64,000 nucleotides of DNA from Vitrella brassicaformis (taxonomy: Eukaryota; Sar; Vitrellaceae), in the NCBI GenBank assembly GCA_001179505.1, contig CDMY01000349.1, positions 1 through 64,000 on the forward strand. The letters run 5' to 3'. The notes beneath the pieces were generated by a model. The model was given only the letters and a program-made list of their open reading frames with translations. It was not told the origin of the DNA and did not search any database. Numbering within the stretch: the first letter of the stretch is position 1; every line of letters starts with the position of its first letter. The position numbers were made by a program, and so were the translations under genes. Shown here one piece after another: positions 34,797 to 46,700 of the stretch.

Positions 34797-35788
34797 ATGG
34801 TGATGAGAGTTTGCTTGTGTGTGGTTGCGCTGTGCCTGGGCCTGGCCAGTGCCTCCATATATGCCCCCGACAGCACGTATGAGCAGCAGTATGAGCCGCA
34901 GCAGCCGCAGCAGCCACCTCAGGCATCGCCTGGCGGTGTTGGTGGTGTGCCCCCCTCCCCGTGGCATGAGATGGGCCACGAGGAGATGATGGACCATGTC
35001 AGGAAGACAGCCAAGTCGCTCGGTGAGACACATACATACACGCACACACGCACACACAGACAGACCGACAGGCACTCATGAGAGGGGAGGGAGGGCATTT
35101 GTGTGTCATCTCCCTCTGTGTGAGTGTTGTGTGCCCTCTGTGCAGGTCTTGAGGTGGGTGCTGAGGAGATGGAGGCCATGGCTCCGATGATTCAGAACTG
35201 GCAGAACATGTTCAAGGGCTTCGCGCCACCACCACAGGGAGGGGAGGGCTCACCGGACAGCCCGCACATCGACGCCAACCACCACAAGCAGCTCGAGGAA
35301 ATGGCTTCGCTCCTCGGCCTCGACAACTGGAAACTCAGCCCTGGTACGCCGCATAGGGCAAGACGACACCACCCGCACTTGTGTGTGTGTGTGTGTGTGT
35401 GTGTAATGGATGCAGATCAGATCGACAAGATGGCTCCTCAGTTGGATGAGTACCTCAAGTCGATGCAGTCGCAGCACGGTGACTACATGACGGCCATGCA
35501 GGAGCTCATGGAGAAGGGCAAGGCCGGCGCTGACCACAAGGAAATGATCTCACACGCAGCCAAAATGTAAGCAAGCCGCGTCGCGTGAGCGCAGAGATGA
35601 AGGGGTTTAGTCGTGAAGTCAATGACCTTTTCTCTGTGTGTGCGTGTGCTTAATGCGTCAATCAATGGTAGGATGAACATGGATTTGGAGGACCACGAGA
35701 TCGAGCAGATGCTGCCGATGATGAAGCAGTACGAGGACATGTTCAAGAACCTATTCGGACAACAAAACGCACACTCGGAACTCTGAGC
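34797..35788 (+). CDS. small secreted Met/Gln-rich helical protein, unknown function
   Basis: Four exons: 34797-35022, 35146-35343, 35416-35566 and 35672-35788. A clear signal peptide (VCLCVVALCLGLASAS) is followed by a Gln/Pro-rich linker. Three or four similar amphipathic helices then carry repeated Met-rich cores: EEMEAMAPMIQNWQNMFKGF, QIDKMAPQLDEYLKSMQSQH and HEIEQMLPMMKQYEDMFKNL. The repeated pattern M-P-hydrophobic-6-to-8-M suggests internal duplication of a roughly 40-residue helical unit. There are no cysteines in the mature part. No family was recognised. Either ATG 34797 or 34803 could start the signal peptide. Confidence 0.7.
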
Positions 35789-36470
35789 ATCCAATCCATG
35801 GCCGGCTGTCAGTGTATCTACCTCTGTCTGTCTGTATCTGTCAGTATAAGTATACTCACGTGAGTGAGTGTGGCTATCGGATCTATCGGCCTGGTGTGTG
35901 TCTGTCTGTCTCCTGTGTGTGAGTGTGTGTGTCATGGCTGTGAGTACGATACATGCGACTGACTGACTGACTGACGGGGTTTTGATTGATAGATTGATCG
36001 GCAGTAGGGAGGGAGGGAGGGTCACTGGCTGGCTGGGCTGTTGGGGGGGCTTTTTCTGTGAGTGGTGGTGGGCTGGCTGGTCGGTGAGACGGTGTTACAG
36101 ACAGACAGGAGTGGTCGATTTTTAACCCTATCCTTCTTCAGTTCATCCATGCCTTGATTCATTGATTCATTCACCGACCCACTCACTGCATTGAGCCACG
36201 AATGCATTCATTCATCAAAATTTTCTGCTGCTGCTGCTGCTGTTGGCAGCAGGCAGGCAGGCAGGCCTTGTGTGTGTGTGCGCTGGATGGATGTTGTGTA
36301 CGTATCTCATCATCGTCATGTACATATCATCATGCCCTCGTGCGGTGCGTTGATTCTGCCGCTGCTCCGCTGCCGCTCACACAGAGAGAGGTGTATATCT
36401 TCCTGTTGTTGTGTCTGCCAGCCTATGATGAACGGTGCCATCGGCCTTTCCGTGCTTGAGATGGGCTCCT

Positions 36471-36545
36471 CCAACTCGACGATCAGAATATGTCGGGTTA
36501 TTCTGGTTGCCAGGTTGCAGGCTGGCGTCATGAGCACGAAAAGAC
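36471..36545 (+). repeat. inverted repeat, copy A
   Basis: About 93 percent identical over 75 nt to the reverse complement of 37239-37313. Weaker similarity extends outward to about 36375. Both copies have an open frame containing ILVARLQAGVMST. Confidence 0.8.
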
Positions 36546-37238
36546 ATCCATGGCATGATACCAGTGGTGCATCAGTCAGTCAGACAATGAAGCGGACAGC
36601 AGGAAGGCAGTGCTGCATGGCATGAGTGCGGTGGGTGCCTGCCTCGGCTGATTTGTCACCTCGGCTGCTCTCATAGAGGCCGGGAGGGAGGCCAGAGGCG
36701 GCCCACCCACTGCTTACTTACCTGCACGATATATGCCATTTTTTCCCACTATTGCTGCCATGATGTGGGATGCCATGACGTGTTGACGTTCATTGTGTTA
36801 TCGCTCTCTCATTTCAACCATTCATTATATGGCTGACGCCACATAAAACAAAGCGAGTTCCGTTACGCTACGCCACACACGAGGGAATAAAATGTATGTC
36901 ACCACACGGAGCTAAAACGAACGAGGAAGATCAGAGAGAGCCCGCCCTCCCAGCACCGCAAACGCCCCCATGCACTGCACACACATAGTCCTGCAGCTAC
37001 CCCCAAACCCCCCACTACCCCCCACTAAGAAAAAACAACACTTCACAGGTCGATAGACAGAAACAGCTGAGGGCGAGGAAGGCCGGTGAGTTGGCCGGCG
37101 CCTGGCGGTCAGGCACACCCGACCGACACACGGCCTTCCCGGCACTGCACTGAATAAAGAGGATAGGAAAAAGTAGCTACGGACATCCGGCAACCCGGAC
37201 TTACTGCATCTCATCTCAAGGGTGGATGTGCCGTGTGT

Positions 37239-37313
37239 GTCTTTCCGTGCTCATGACGCCAGCCTGCAACCTGGCAACCAGAATACACCGACATGTTCTG
37301 ATCGTCGAGTTGC
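37239..37313 (-). repeat. inverted repeat, copy B
   Basis: The partner of 36471-36545, in opposite orientation and about 0.7 kb away. Weaker similarity continues to about 37410, including a shared GAACGGTGCCATC segment. Confidence 0.8.
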
Positions 37314-37561
37314 AGGCAGGCGCCGAAGACACGGGAAGCCAGATGGCACCGTTCACCACAGGCCGGTAGATAGACACAACCAACAGGAAGACACAACACA
37401 TACATCTGTGAGGGCATGCATTCATCAATCAATCGACTGCCTGTCTGGCTGGCTGGCTGAGCTGCCGACGAGAGAGAGGAGGGCGAGAGAGGGCGCATTT
37501 CCTGGGTTTGGTGTGGCCATCTGCATATAGCTGTCCATCTCCCTCCCTCCCTATTTACTGT

Positions 37562-38328
37562 CTATGCGCGCCGAAGCCGCGAGGGGCAGAAGGCGGTGGT
37601 GCCCACGTACTTTTCGCAGTAGCTGTCCTCCTGAATGAAACACACAGACAAACACACAGACAGACAGACAGACAACCACTGTGCGTGTGTGTCACACACT
37701 TTAGTCCAGTTCAACCGGTGGTTGGGTTGCTTACGCAGCCGGGCGGTTCGGGAAGGTCATCTTTTTCTATCCCGGTGCACTCGGCCAGTTCATCATTGCA
37801 GTTGTCCTTCCCGCACTCGACGCATGCCTTTGAGCACTCCCTGCCGCCCAGCCCGCACACCGGATCGGCACCGAAGGGGCCGCACTGCTTCGACCCGCAC
37901 TGACACGCCTTCACGTAACACGCTAAGCAGCCTGGTCATGACATGACACACACCACACAACTCACGTGTACCACAGCGTCGGTAGGTTCCTCGGCCGTGT
38001 GTCTGTCTGTGAGTGCGTACTGTCAGAGAGCGGGGGCATTCTTGCGCGCATGAGGCTGCTGCTGCACAGCGCCGTGTAGTAGTTCTGCCAGAAGGGCGTC
38101 ATGTCCTCCTGATACCCCGCACACAGACGGTCACACACACGCACATCTCCGAACGGCCAACAGAGATCCCGTCCCCCTGTCTGCAGCTCATGTCATGTGT
38201 CCTCTTTAGGTGTCCGTCTGTGCGCTCACCGCATAGAGAATCGCCTGATCTGCCTCGCTGGTGCAGTCGGCAGAGGCGTACCCGACCACACTGCCGAGCA
38301 CCGTCACGAACAGCGCAAGAATCTTCAT
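37562..38328 (-). CDS. small secreted cysteine-rich protein
   Basis: Four exons (38328-38230, 38108-38021, 37922-37735, 37630-37562) give a protein of 147 residues. A signal peptide (MKILALFVTVLGSVVGYASA) is followed by a short helix. A Cys-rich module carries the pattern CYVKACQCGSKQCGPFG, then CSKACVECGKDNC, and a closing exon contributes two more cysteines. The even spacing suggests a disulfide-knotted extracellular or vacuolar domain. No family was recognised. It shares a 194-bp divergent promoter with the CBM20 gene; joint regulation is plausible but unproven. Confidence 0.7.
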
Positions 38329-38392
38329 GGGGAGGGACAGACGGATAGATGTGCTTGCCACGAGAGATCTCGAAGCGGTCTGCTTGGAAAAG

Positions 38393-38401
38393 TGCGAGCT
38401 T
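38393..38401 (+). promoter_or_regulatory. TGCGAGCTT motif in a 194-bp divergent spacer
   Basis: Exact 9-mer, 65 bp from the Cys-rich protein start and 122 bp from the CBM20 protein start. AGCGGTCT lies 11 bp upstream of it at 38374-38381, resembling the second motif seen at 43652. Confidence 0.45.
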
Positions 38402-38522
38402 GAATGAGAGGATCGGTCAGCAGATCGGAGGCGGGTGAGAAGGCATGGACGTGATATTGCGGTACACACCACTCACACACACGTAGATATGAATGGATCT
38501 GTGAAAAAACCGCACACCACAC

Positions 38523-39067
38523 ATGTATGCTCACAAATTGTGTGCCATTGTCTGTCTGGTGATCAGAGTTCGGCATCCAGGGGCACCGGCTGGCGCTCAA
38601 GTTTATGTGGTGAGAGATCAGACCACATGCACACTGCACAGCGCACTCATTTGTGGTTGGAATGGCCTGTCTGTGTTGGTTTCGGTTTGTGCAGTCTGGG
38701 AGCACTCGTAGCCTGGGATCTTGGCAGTCCGGTGCGCTGCTGCCGCTGGTGCTCATCTCGCCCACCAACGCCGCATCCTCGTCATCGACCACCAGCGCAC
38801 AACCGCCGCTGGGTGGGGATGCACACATGCACTCACCACAGCACCGGTTTGCCTGTCCGTGTTTGTGTGTGGATGTGTTGTATTGTCCTCCCATCCATCC
38901 ATCAGACATTATCTCGGGTCCCGTGTGGATCTCTCCGCCCCTGACGATCCCCCGGGGTTGGCCTAACGTCGAGTACCGATATGCTGTCAGGCTGGCCGGG
39001 CTCACCGCAAAGGAGAGAGACCACCACGGGGACATCCAATGGGAACCCATCACCGGTCGGCGCGGCA

Positions 39068-39098
<31 letters not shown>

Positions 39099-39979
39099 CA
39101 TAGACGGGAGAGCGAGGTTGTGTGGTGTGTGTAGGTAATCGTGTGCTGCGGTGCAGCAAGAGGACGGGCACATTCATCGTCAGCGACCTTTACGGTAAAC
39201 GGCGACCGTGAGGGAACGCCACAGCTGCATGCGTCGTGTTGCCTTTCTTGCGAGGCAGGTCTGAAGTCCGCCCCTCAGCTGAAAAGGGCGACACTCAGAG
39301 AGTAACCAACACAAGACAACACAAGACGACACAAGACGACAGACACACTGACGAAGAGGCAGACATGACACAACATCCTAGGACCTACTTGTGTGTCCCA
39401 CCCCACCAACAGGGTGCGTGAGTTGTATTCGTCCTACTACGGCAGGTCATGGGACCAGGACGACCAAGACTGGGACTGGTTCGACGTACAAACAGACCAC
39501 GATAACGACAACGACCACGAAGACGACACCCACACACACAACGGTCCAGTGACACTCAGGTAGGTCACCACACGATACGAGGCATGTGCATCAGACAGAC
39601 AGACAGTCAGCGCATATCGAGCCACGCTACGCAATGCAATGCAATGCAGAGCTTCGGATGGCCACCGGCCGTCCCACATATACACCCACCACGAGCTGTC
39701 GTCGTCCAACGGCCCCCGTGGAGGGCACGGCGAGCGGTCGTCAGCCATCGAGTGGGAGTGGGCGGCCGTCAGCACCGACCACCCCCGCCACCTCGAGGGT
39801 GACATCAATTGCGTGGGGGACGACAAGCGGAGAAAGGACCTCAACGCGTCTGTTGGTGGGCGTGACACACACACACTTACACCAGTCTGTGCATCTGTTT
39901 CTCTGCTGACGCGATTGTGTGCATCGCTGGTGTGTGTGTGTGTGTCTCAGTTGCTGCCCAGTTCGTGAGCCCCATGTAA
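38523..39979 (+). CDS. CBM20 (starch/glucan-binding) domain protein
   Basis: Eight exons: 38523-38609, 38695-38812, 38906-39055, 39135-39194, 39259-39301, 39413-39559, 39650-39855 and 39951-39979. The first four spell a CBM20 module: a beta strand (VIRVRHPGAPAGAQVYV), SGSTRSLGSWQSGALLPL (the G-S-LG-W core), ISGPVWISPPLTIP with PNVEYRYAV, and QWEPITGNRVLRCS (the W-E-x-G-N-R block). CBM20 domains bind alpha-glucans such as starch, floridean starch or glycogen. The remaining half is strongly acidic and His/Asp-rich (for example QDDQDWDWFD) and has no known domain. No catalytic domain is present. It could target or regulate storage-glucan metabolism. The start ATG is provisional; no signal peptide is evident, which argues for cytosolic starch as in red-lineage algae. 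Confidence 0.78.
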
Positions 39980-40622
39980 AGGAGACAGGATGGCCGTGGA
40001 GAGAAGCTGCTGCAGAGAGTGTTACGTGTGGATGCGTTGCCTTTATCTTATCTATCTGTCAGCACGTCGGATGGAACGACTGACATGAATGAGTGCAGTG
40101 CGTGGGGCGGGAGGAAGTGAAGGCGATGCAAACATGCAAACAACCAACGCGACAGACAGCATATCTGAATCGTTGCACTGCACGTGTGTCCTGAGTGAGT
40201 TTCCTCCCACCAAGCTAGGCTTGTCCATCCACCATAAGCATGGTTCAGTTGTCTCTGTGTGGTTCAATCGTTGTGGCCCAGCCCACCTACCGGCACACTC
40301 TGTGCACTCACTTGCCCTTCTGGTTTGGCGTCAGTCACCCCTCTCCCTCCCTCTCTTGAAGTCAGAACCAGGCCACGGTGTCACACGCCCACTGGTCGAT
40401 GAGCCAACGACAGCATGGCCCAGTCCCGACTCAAAGGAGCGGGAAGGGAGAGACACACAACACCATTACTGAACCACACATCTGCATCTCTCGCACACAA
40501 CGCCATGCCACGCCACGCCATGCCGCCCGCCCACGTTCGCTGTACAACGCATCGCATGCACTTGTCTTGTCTGTACACCACATTTGTCCACGCACGTGTC
40601 GTCTGTCTGGATGATCAGTCAG
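39980..40622. other. convergent intergenic region
   Basis: Between the CBM20 gene and the minus-strand methyltransferase. No coding signal; a few CCAC/CCAT repeats. Confidence 0.55.
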
Positions 40623-42830
40623 TCAGTCGACCCTGACGACGAATGTCCTGTTCTGCCAGTAGTCGGTGTGCACTGCCATCATCCCGTGGTCATACGACGC
40701 GCCGCCCTCCCACACTACCGCACCAGACCTCTCCACAGACGACAGACTCGTGCGGATCTGAACACACACACAGTCCACACACGCGTCCGCACTCTCAGTA
40801 TTGGTGTGCAGGCTTGTTTGTGTGTGTGTGGTGCTGACCACATTCCATGTCCAGTGGGTGTGTTCGAATGGGAGGTAGATGGGGGCGCAGAGGTAACCGC
40901 CACGAGCCGTGAGACGGACAGCCAGACGCAGGATCCGCTCAATGCCCTGCAATGAAGAAATGAATGAAAGGATCAGTAGAGCACAGAGAGTGGCGAAGGA
41001 AGATGGCCGGCGAGTGTCTGTCTGTAGCTGTGTGAGTGTGGTGGGTGTGGTGTGTGCACCTTGAGTGTGGGTTTGAACCACTTGCCGAAAGGTCCGTGTC
41101 TCTGCGTGAAGCGGTACTCTATCACGGGGCGCAAATGGACCACAACACAGCCAAACCTACACACACACGGATGCACACACATGGATTGGATGCAGGAAAC
41201 ACACGTGCCGGCGTGTGTGTGTGTCTACGTGTGTGTGTACCGGCTGGCCTACTTGAGGTTGCTGATGAGCATGCTCTTGAGCTCCTCGTCGATATCTGCC
41301 AATCGACACACAACACACACACACACACACGTATGTTGTATGTTGTGTGGTGTGTGCTGGTGTGACTGCTCACTTGACCGATGTAGCGCTGTGCACCGGT
41401 GCTGCACGTCATTCAACTTGATGTTCTGACACACACACGATGACACACTCACACACGATGACGACGCACATTAGATAGATGCCTGTGACACTCACTGGGC
41501 TGCATCGCATCAGCCTGTCTGCCTTTGTGCCTGCCTGCCTGCCTGTTCGATGAGTGCGGTTGCCGTGAGCGAGTCCTCGAGGAAGACCACCTCTGCCGCA
41601 CCCTTGGCCGCCGCCTGGATGCCCATCGCACCGTTGTTCGAGTACATGTCTAACACAGTCAACTCGCCACCTGCGCACACACACGTCCATAGAAACCCGA
41701 GGTACTTGCTAATCTGCGTGTGTGTTGGTGTCTATGTGTCTACCTCCGCAGAGGTCGCTGACGAATTGCCGGGTTTCGCGCGCCTGATAGTCCCAGCCTA
41801 CACGTGGACCGACAGACAGAGGACATCCATCTGTCTGTGGACACATTGCTATGCACTCATGTGTGTGAATGAGTTAGTGCTCAGCTCACTTCTGGTAGCT
41901 CCTGCGAGGAGGTTCATGAAGAAGGCACAGTCGCCCTCGCGGATCTTGACATTGTGGTCCTGCAGACAGACGACAAATGGATGGATGGATGCCATTCATT
42001 CGCTGTCGGCTTACGTCTCCTTTGGCGAGGAACTCGAGGTACTCGTTGCCCCCCTGTGCGCGTTTCTCCTTCTTAGAGTTGAGTTTGTGGACGGCCATCA
42101 CCTTGGGCCGCAGCAGCGCCTCAAGCTCGTCGTATATAATGCCCTCCTGCAGGACCGACACACAGACAGCATTTCTGCCTTTCTGCAGCACAGCACGATG
42201 GCGGATCCCCTGTCCTGTGTGTGTGTGTGTGTGTGTGTCGTCTTACATATTTTGGCATCGCGATGGTGTCGAAGCGGACGAGCAGCGCCTGAATGAAATA
42301 AACCCGTGACAAACAAAGGAGAGAGAGCGCAGCTTAGCTTAAGGCAGTGCAGCGGTGGTGTGTGGATTTGCTATTTGCCTGCCCGTCGGTGCCGTACCTT
42401 GCCCAGCCGATCGATGAAGAGGCCTGCAGTGCACCACATATATGTGACACAACGACAGACACAACGACACAGCAAAAACCAGCGGTCAAGACAATCAATC
42501 AATGCACGCGTCTGCCTGCAGGTGTCCGACACAGGTAGGTGTGTGTGTGAAAATGCGTGTGTGTGTGTGTTCAGACGAAAGAAGACCAGTTGAGGTCATG
42601 GGGTGTGTCCCTGAGCTTGACTTGTGTATGGGACACCCTCACAATTAGCATGGACTCAGTGCATCATCACACACAACCACTAAACCCTCTCTCTCCCTCT
42701 CGCTCTCTCTCTCTCTCTCTCTCTGTGACCCACCAGGTAGCTTGTCAGCCTCGCCATTGACGAGCCGATAGAACGGCTCCCTGTACCGACGCTCACGCAG
42801 CTGCAAAGCCTGCACGACACACACACACAG

Positions 42831-42865
<35 letters not shown>

Positions 42866-43618
42866 AAGTAGCGAAGAGTTTGCATGCTATTGGACTCATC
42901 CCATGTCCCTTTATGCTGCTCACTTGTCTGATTCGTTGTCTCAGCAGGTCGTCCGTGATGGTCTGGTCAGTCAGACAGGCAGACGCAGGCGGGCAGCCGG
43001 TGAGCATCCGCACAGGAATCGACGACTGCCGGTTCCACAAACCAACGCCCAACGGAGCACCTGCACACACACACAACCCACACATCGATGATGCAGGCAA
43101 ACACACACATCTCTCCTGTCTGGCTGTCTGGCTGTCTGTCTGTCTGTCTGTCTGTCTGTCTGCTGTCTGGCTGTTCACCCACCTTGGTGGTCCAGCACAT
43201 TGACGATGCTGCCCGCAGGAATGTCGGTCATGCCACCGATGCCCTCTACCTCAGAGTCATACACCCACGGGTGGCCGCGGCGCATCTGCTCCGCCCTCGT
43301 GTACTGAGATGGAACTGGTGATGCCACCGCCTCAGCAGCAGCAGCAGCCGGTGGCGGATCTGCCTCTGCCCGCTGCCCTCCTCCGTCAGTCGGATCTTCC
43401 TCGCTGAGATCTTGCTGCATCTGTGCCTTGGGCGCCTTGAGCATCACACAGGGCCGTTCATGGGGCAGGCTGCGGAGCGACGGCCCCTCGTGTGGCCCGA
43501 CACTCATGGCCTTGGTCGACACAGAGGCAGATGAGAGACGGACGAGCGGGATGCGAGGCGGTGGACGGCCGACCGTGTGACGTCGAACTGACCGCAAAGA
43601 GGACCGCGTGAGCTCCAT
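40623..43618 (-). CDS. RlmI-like PUA plus SAM-methyltransferase (COG1092 family), probably organellar
   Basis: About a dozen exons, the first 43618-43193. The N-terminus is basic and Ser/Arg-rich (a likely transit peptide). A PUA domain follows (RRGHPWVYDSEVEGIGG, GSIVNVLDHQGAPLGVG), then the family link RLVNGEADKLPGLFIDRLGK and a Rossmann fold with motif I VLDMYSNNGAMGIQAAAKG and VVFLEDS. E. coli RlmI of this family makes m5C1962 in 23S rRNA, so an organellar rRNA cytosine methyltransferase is a reasonable inference. Odd: the usual DPPKF motif is replaced by a stretch reading VVVHLRPVIEYRF, and the late CSCS motif by YLCAPIYLPFEH. Catalysis or substrate may therefore differ. It is head-to-head with the DENN gene, with one of the shortest spacers in the window. 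Confidence 0.75.
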
Positions 43619-43715
43619 CTCTCAAGACCAGTCGGCGTCTGCCTGCGAGAGAGAGCGGTTTCGCGCGATGCCTTTCCTCACTGCGAGCTTGGCATCCGCC
43701 AGGGAGATACCGAAA
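43619..43715. promoter_or_regulatory. compact divergent promoter (RlmI-like / DENN)
   Basis: Contains GAGAGAGCGGTTTC at 43649-43662 and TGCGAGCTT at 43682-43690. The same two-part arrangement is seen near 38374-38401 and, in reverse order and orientation, near 6909-6941. The plus-strand ATG at 43668 falls between the two motifs, so the true DENN start may be the next in-frame ATG at 43716. Confidence 0.45.
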
Positions 43716-46700
43716 ATGACTGAAGACAGGGAAACCACACCGAACAACATTAACAGAGAGAAAACCCCGAGGGAAAACGGACGTCCAGCACGTGAGCAGA
43801 GCAGAACACACTCGCGGCACACGAGCGGCTTGTGTACACAGACAGAAGATAAATGCCTCAGAAACCACGACGTGTATGTGTACTCTCCTGCTTGTGTGTT
43901 GACTGCCCATTGCACTGCAGTGGATGATCAGTTCGATGATGAGCCGCTGTCGGTCACTGTCCATGATGATGCTCGGATGAGGCCGAGGAGGTCACGCAGC
44001 TGGAGCGTCACAGAACAACCAGGTGACAAAAGCAAAGCACCAAACACAACACAACCACGTTTGTTGATCGGTCCGTCCACTCACTGACTGTGGTCCTTCG
44101 TGTCGTCAGCGCCTCCCTCCCCCTCTGCCGCCCCTCAGCCAATCAGCCCGAGTGTGAGGGGCGACGGTGAGGCCTTCCACACGCCGTCTGCGGGGCAATC
44201 AGAGGACGTCTTCTTTGATGTGACTGACGAACCTCCCCTGCCCGGACTCAACTCGCCCACCAAACCGCCCGGATATGCAGCGGTCTCTACGCCGACGACA
44301 CGCCAACGTGAGCTCACGTGACAGGAAATGACTCAAGGGGGGAGGGCGCCCTGCGATGAGTGTGTGTCTGTTGATATGTCTGTCTGTTTGTGTGTGTTTG
44401 CAGGCATCTATCGTCAGCTGATGGATCACGAGAGGGAGTCCCCTGGCCAGAGGGACACCGAGGGCGCCGGCAAGGTCGTGGATCGGCTGATCCGCCTGTC
44501 GTGGGCCCACTCACACCTCCAGTCCAGCGCCAGCGGCGTCGGCATGCAGGAGCGCCGCAGCGAGCCCCTCGGCAGCTTCGTCAGCGACGACACACAGCGG
44601 GGCAGCATGACCTGCCGCAGCTCACCTGCCACACGCATGACGAGGAAGGAGGCTGAAGCTGATGGGGTCGAGGAGGCGGTGGATCTGCCCAGCATTCACG
44701 TGTCGGTGAGCTCGCCGGCAATGGAGGTCAGCGAGGAGGATGCGACCGCTGCTATAGCTAGGAGGGAGGAGAGGGAGGGGGAGGGGGACCCGTGGGCTGA
44801 GGTGCCACGTGACGAGTCTCCTCCTGTGCCGCCCGCACTGCCCATACCGCCATCAATGGTGCCGAAAAGGCAAAGACGGGTAGGTACGGGCACACACAGT
44901 GCATCCATTTGTGTGTGTGTGTGATGCACCGCACCGACAGGGATAGATGCCGTCCGTGGTCACTGTGTTCCTTTCAGAATGAGATCCTCGATTGGCGAGA
45001 GATGGAGGAGCGGCAAGCCGAGGCGAGCGACGAGAGTGGCAGGCAAGTATCTTTCTCACCGGCCGTCACGCCAACGCCGCCCGGCTCTGTCACCGCAGTG
45101 GCCAGTCCGCCCAGCAACCGCTTATTCGAGTTCTTCTTTGTAAGCAAGATGGTGGCCAAATTATATCCGCAGAGAGCGGAACTGACTGACGGCATGGGTC
45201 TTCCTTCATCTGTGTCGTCTTGTCTTCAGATTATCGGTGTGTCACTAGACACGCTGGAGCACCTGAGCAGCCAGCAGGCAAACGACGACCTCACTGCGTC
45301 GAGTCAGTCGCCCTCCCCCTCCCCCTCCACCCACAACACCGGTCCCCTCCCCCTCCCCCCGGCCAGCGCATTCGTCCGCCCAGCACCCTCAGCATCAGGT
45401 GGCCTGCTGCCGTCCGTCGCTGCTCGCCTCGACGGCAGGATGGGCGGCTGCGCTGCCGTGCCACCCGGGGGCCGCAGCAGCCGCTCCTACTTATCATCCC
45501 GTCGGAGTGTGGGGTCGTCGTCAGGGCGTGAGAGGGAGAGGGATAGTGGGGGCGAGGGGCGTGGGGGCCACCGGCGGTCTTGGGAGGTGCCGCTGGAGGT
45601 GGTGACGGCATTTCCTGTGAGAAACAAGAAGGGTGGCGCTTCCAAGGGTGCTGATGCTGAGGGTGCGACTGCTGCTGCTGCCGACAAGACGGCGCTTGAG
45701 TCTTGTATTTGTGACTTCTGCTTTCCGCAAGGTCAGCTGAATAAGCTACTTAGTGGATATATATCAAGTCTTGCCTGAGAGTGTAAATAAATGAAGGTGT
45801 GTGTTGTGTTGTGTTGTGAAGGTGGTGTAGAGGTATACGAGGTGTGCACTGCGAGTGAGTCGTTTTCAGAGCTGAATGAGCTCATCTACAGCCAGCAGGC
45901 CGTCAGGCAGCGGGGCGAACACACCTTCGTCTTCACCCTCGCTGCCGCATCCGTACAGGTAAACAGAAATACAATCGATGGATGGATGCCTCATGGAAAG
46001 CGATGAATGACTTCTGTGTGTGTGGGTCGCCCTCGCCCTCGCCCCCTCGTCTGACACGTCAGGAGGTGCCTGATGACAGCATGTTTGACCCAACGGACCT
46101 GCTGTATTGCTTCTGCCTGATGAAAGAGGAGCTCCTGCAGAAGCCACCCACCACCGCCCGCTCTCCCCCCTCCCCGGCCTTGTCCTTCCCGCCCCCTCCC
46201 GACGCCTGGCGCGTGCCTCACTGCTACTGCATCGTGTCGCGGTACCCCTACTTCCGGCTGTTCTTCGATGTCCTCTTCGCCGTGCAGGCCTTCAGACAGC
46301 TTGTGAACCTGCAGCTGTTTCATCCCGACGGTGTGCCGGACAGCGACACGGCCAAGGAGGACTGGCAGTGGATCGAGGCGCAGGCCACCACTGACCCGAC
46401 GCCCTTCTCGCCGGATGTGCTGACGAGAGAGTGGCGGCTGCGGAGGACGCCTGTGGTGCTGTCGTCTGCGTGTCGGTATGTGTTCCATCGGCTGAGGCAG
46501 CTGCGGGCGCCGCAGCCAGGGAGCACTCTGGAGGTCCCGCTGCCGCCGCCACTCGACTGTGTCCGCTATGTGCCGCCAGAGGCGCCACACAATGTACGTA
46601 CATGACCAGACACATAGCACACCCATGCAGCACACTGATCAATGTGATCCTCCTTCCCTCCCCTCCCTGTGTTTGTGTGGGTCATGCAGCATTATTTGGC

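Larger units (their letters stand above)
35789..37561. other. 1.8-kb convergent intergenic region with an inverted repeat pair
   Basis: The longest gene-free stretch in the window. It contains TCTG/GTCT and GACT simple repeats (35815-35975), a (CTG)n run at about 36227-36243, and two inverted copies of a sequence of about 75 bp or more (36471-36545 and 37239-37313). No convincing gene was seen. Confidence 0.6.

Noticed and set aside
43608-43667. Upstream extension of the DENN protein beyond the ATG at 43668
   Set aside because: There is no ATG in frame, and the stretch overlaps the divergent gene's start and the promoter motif.
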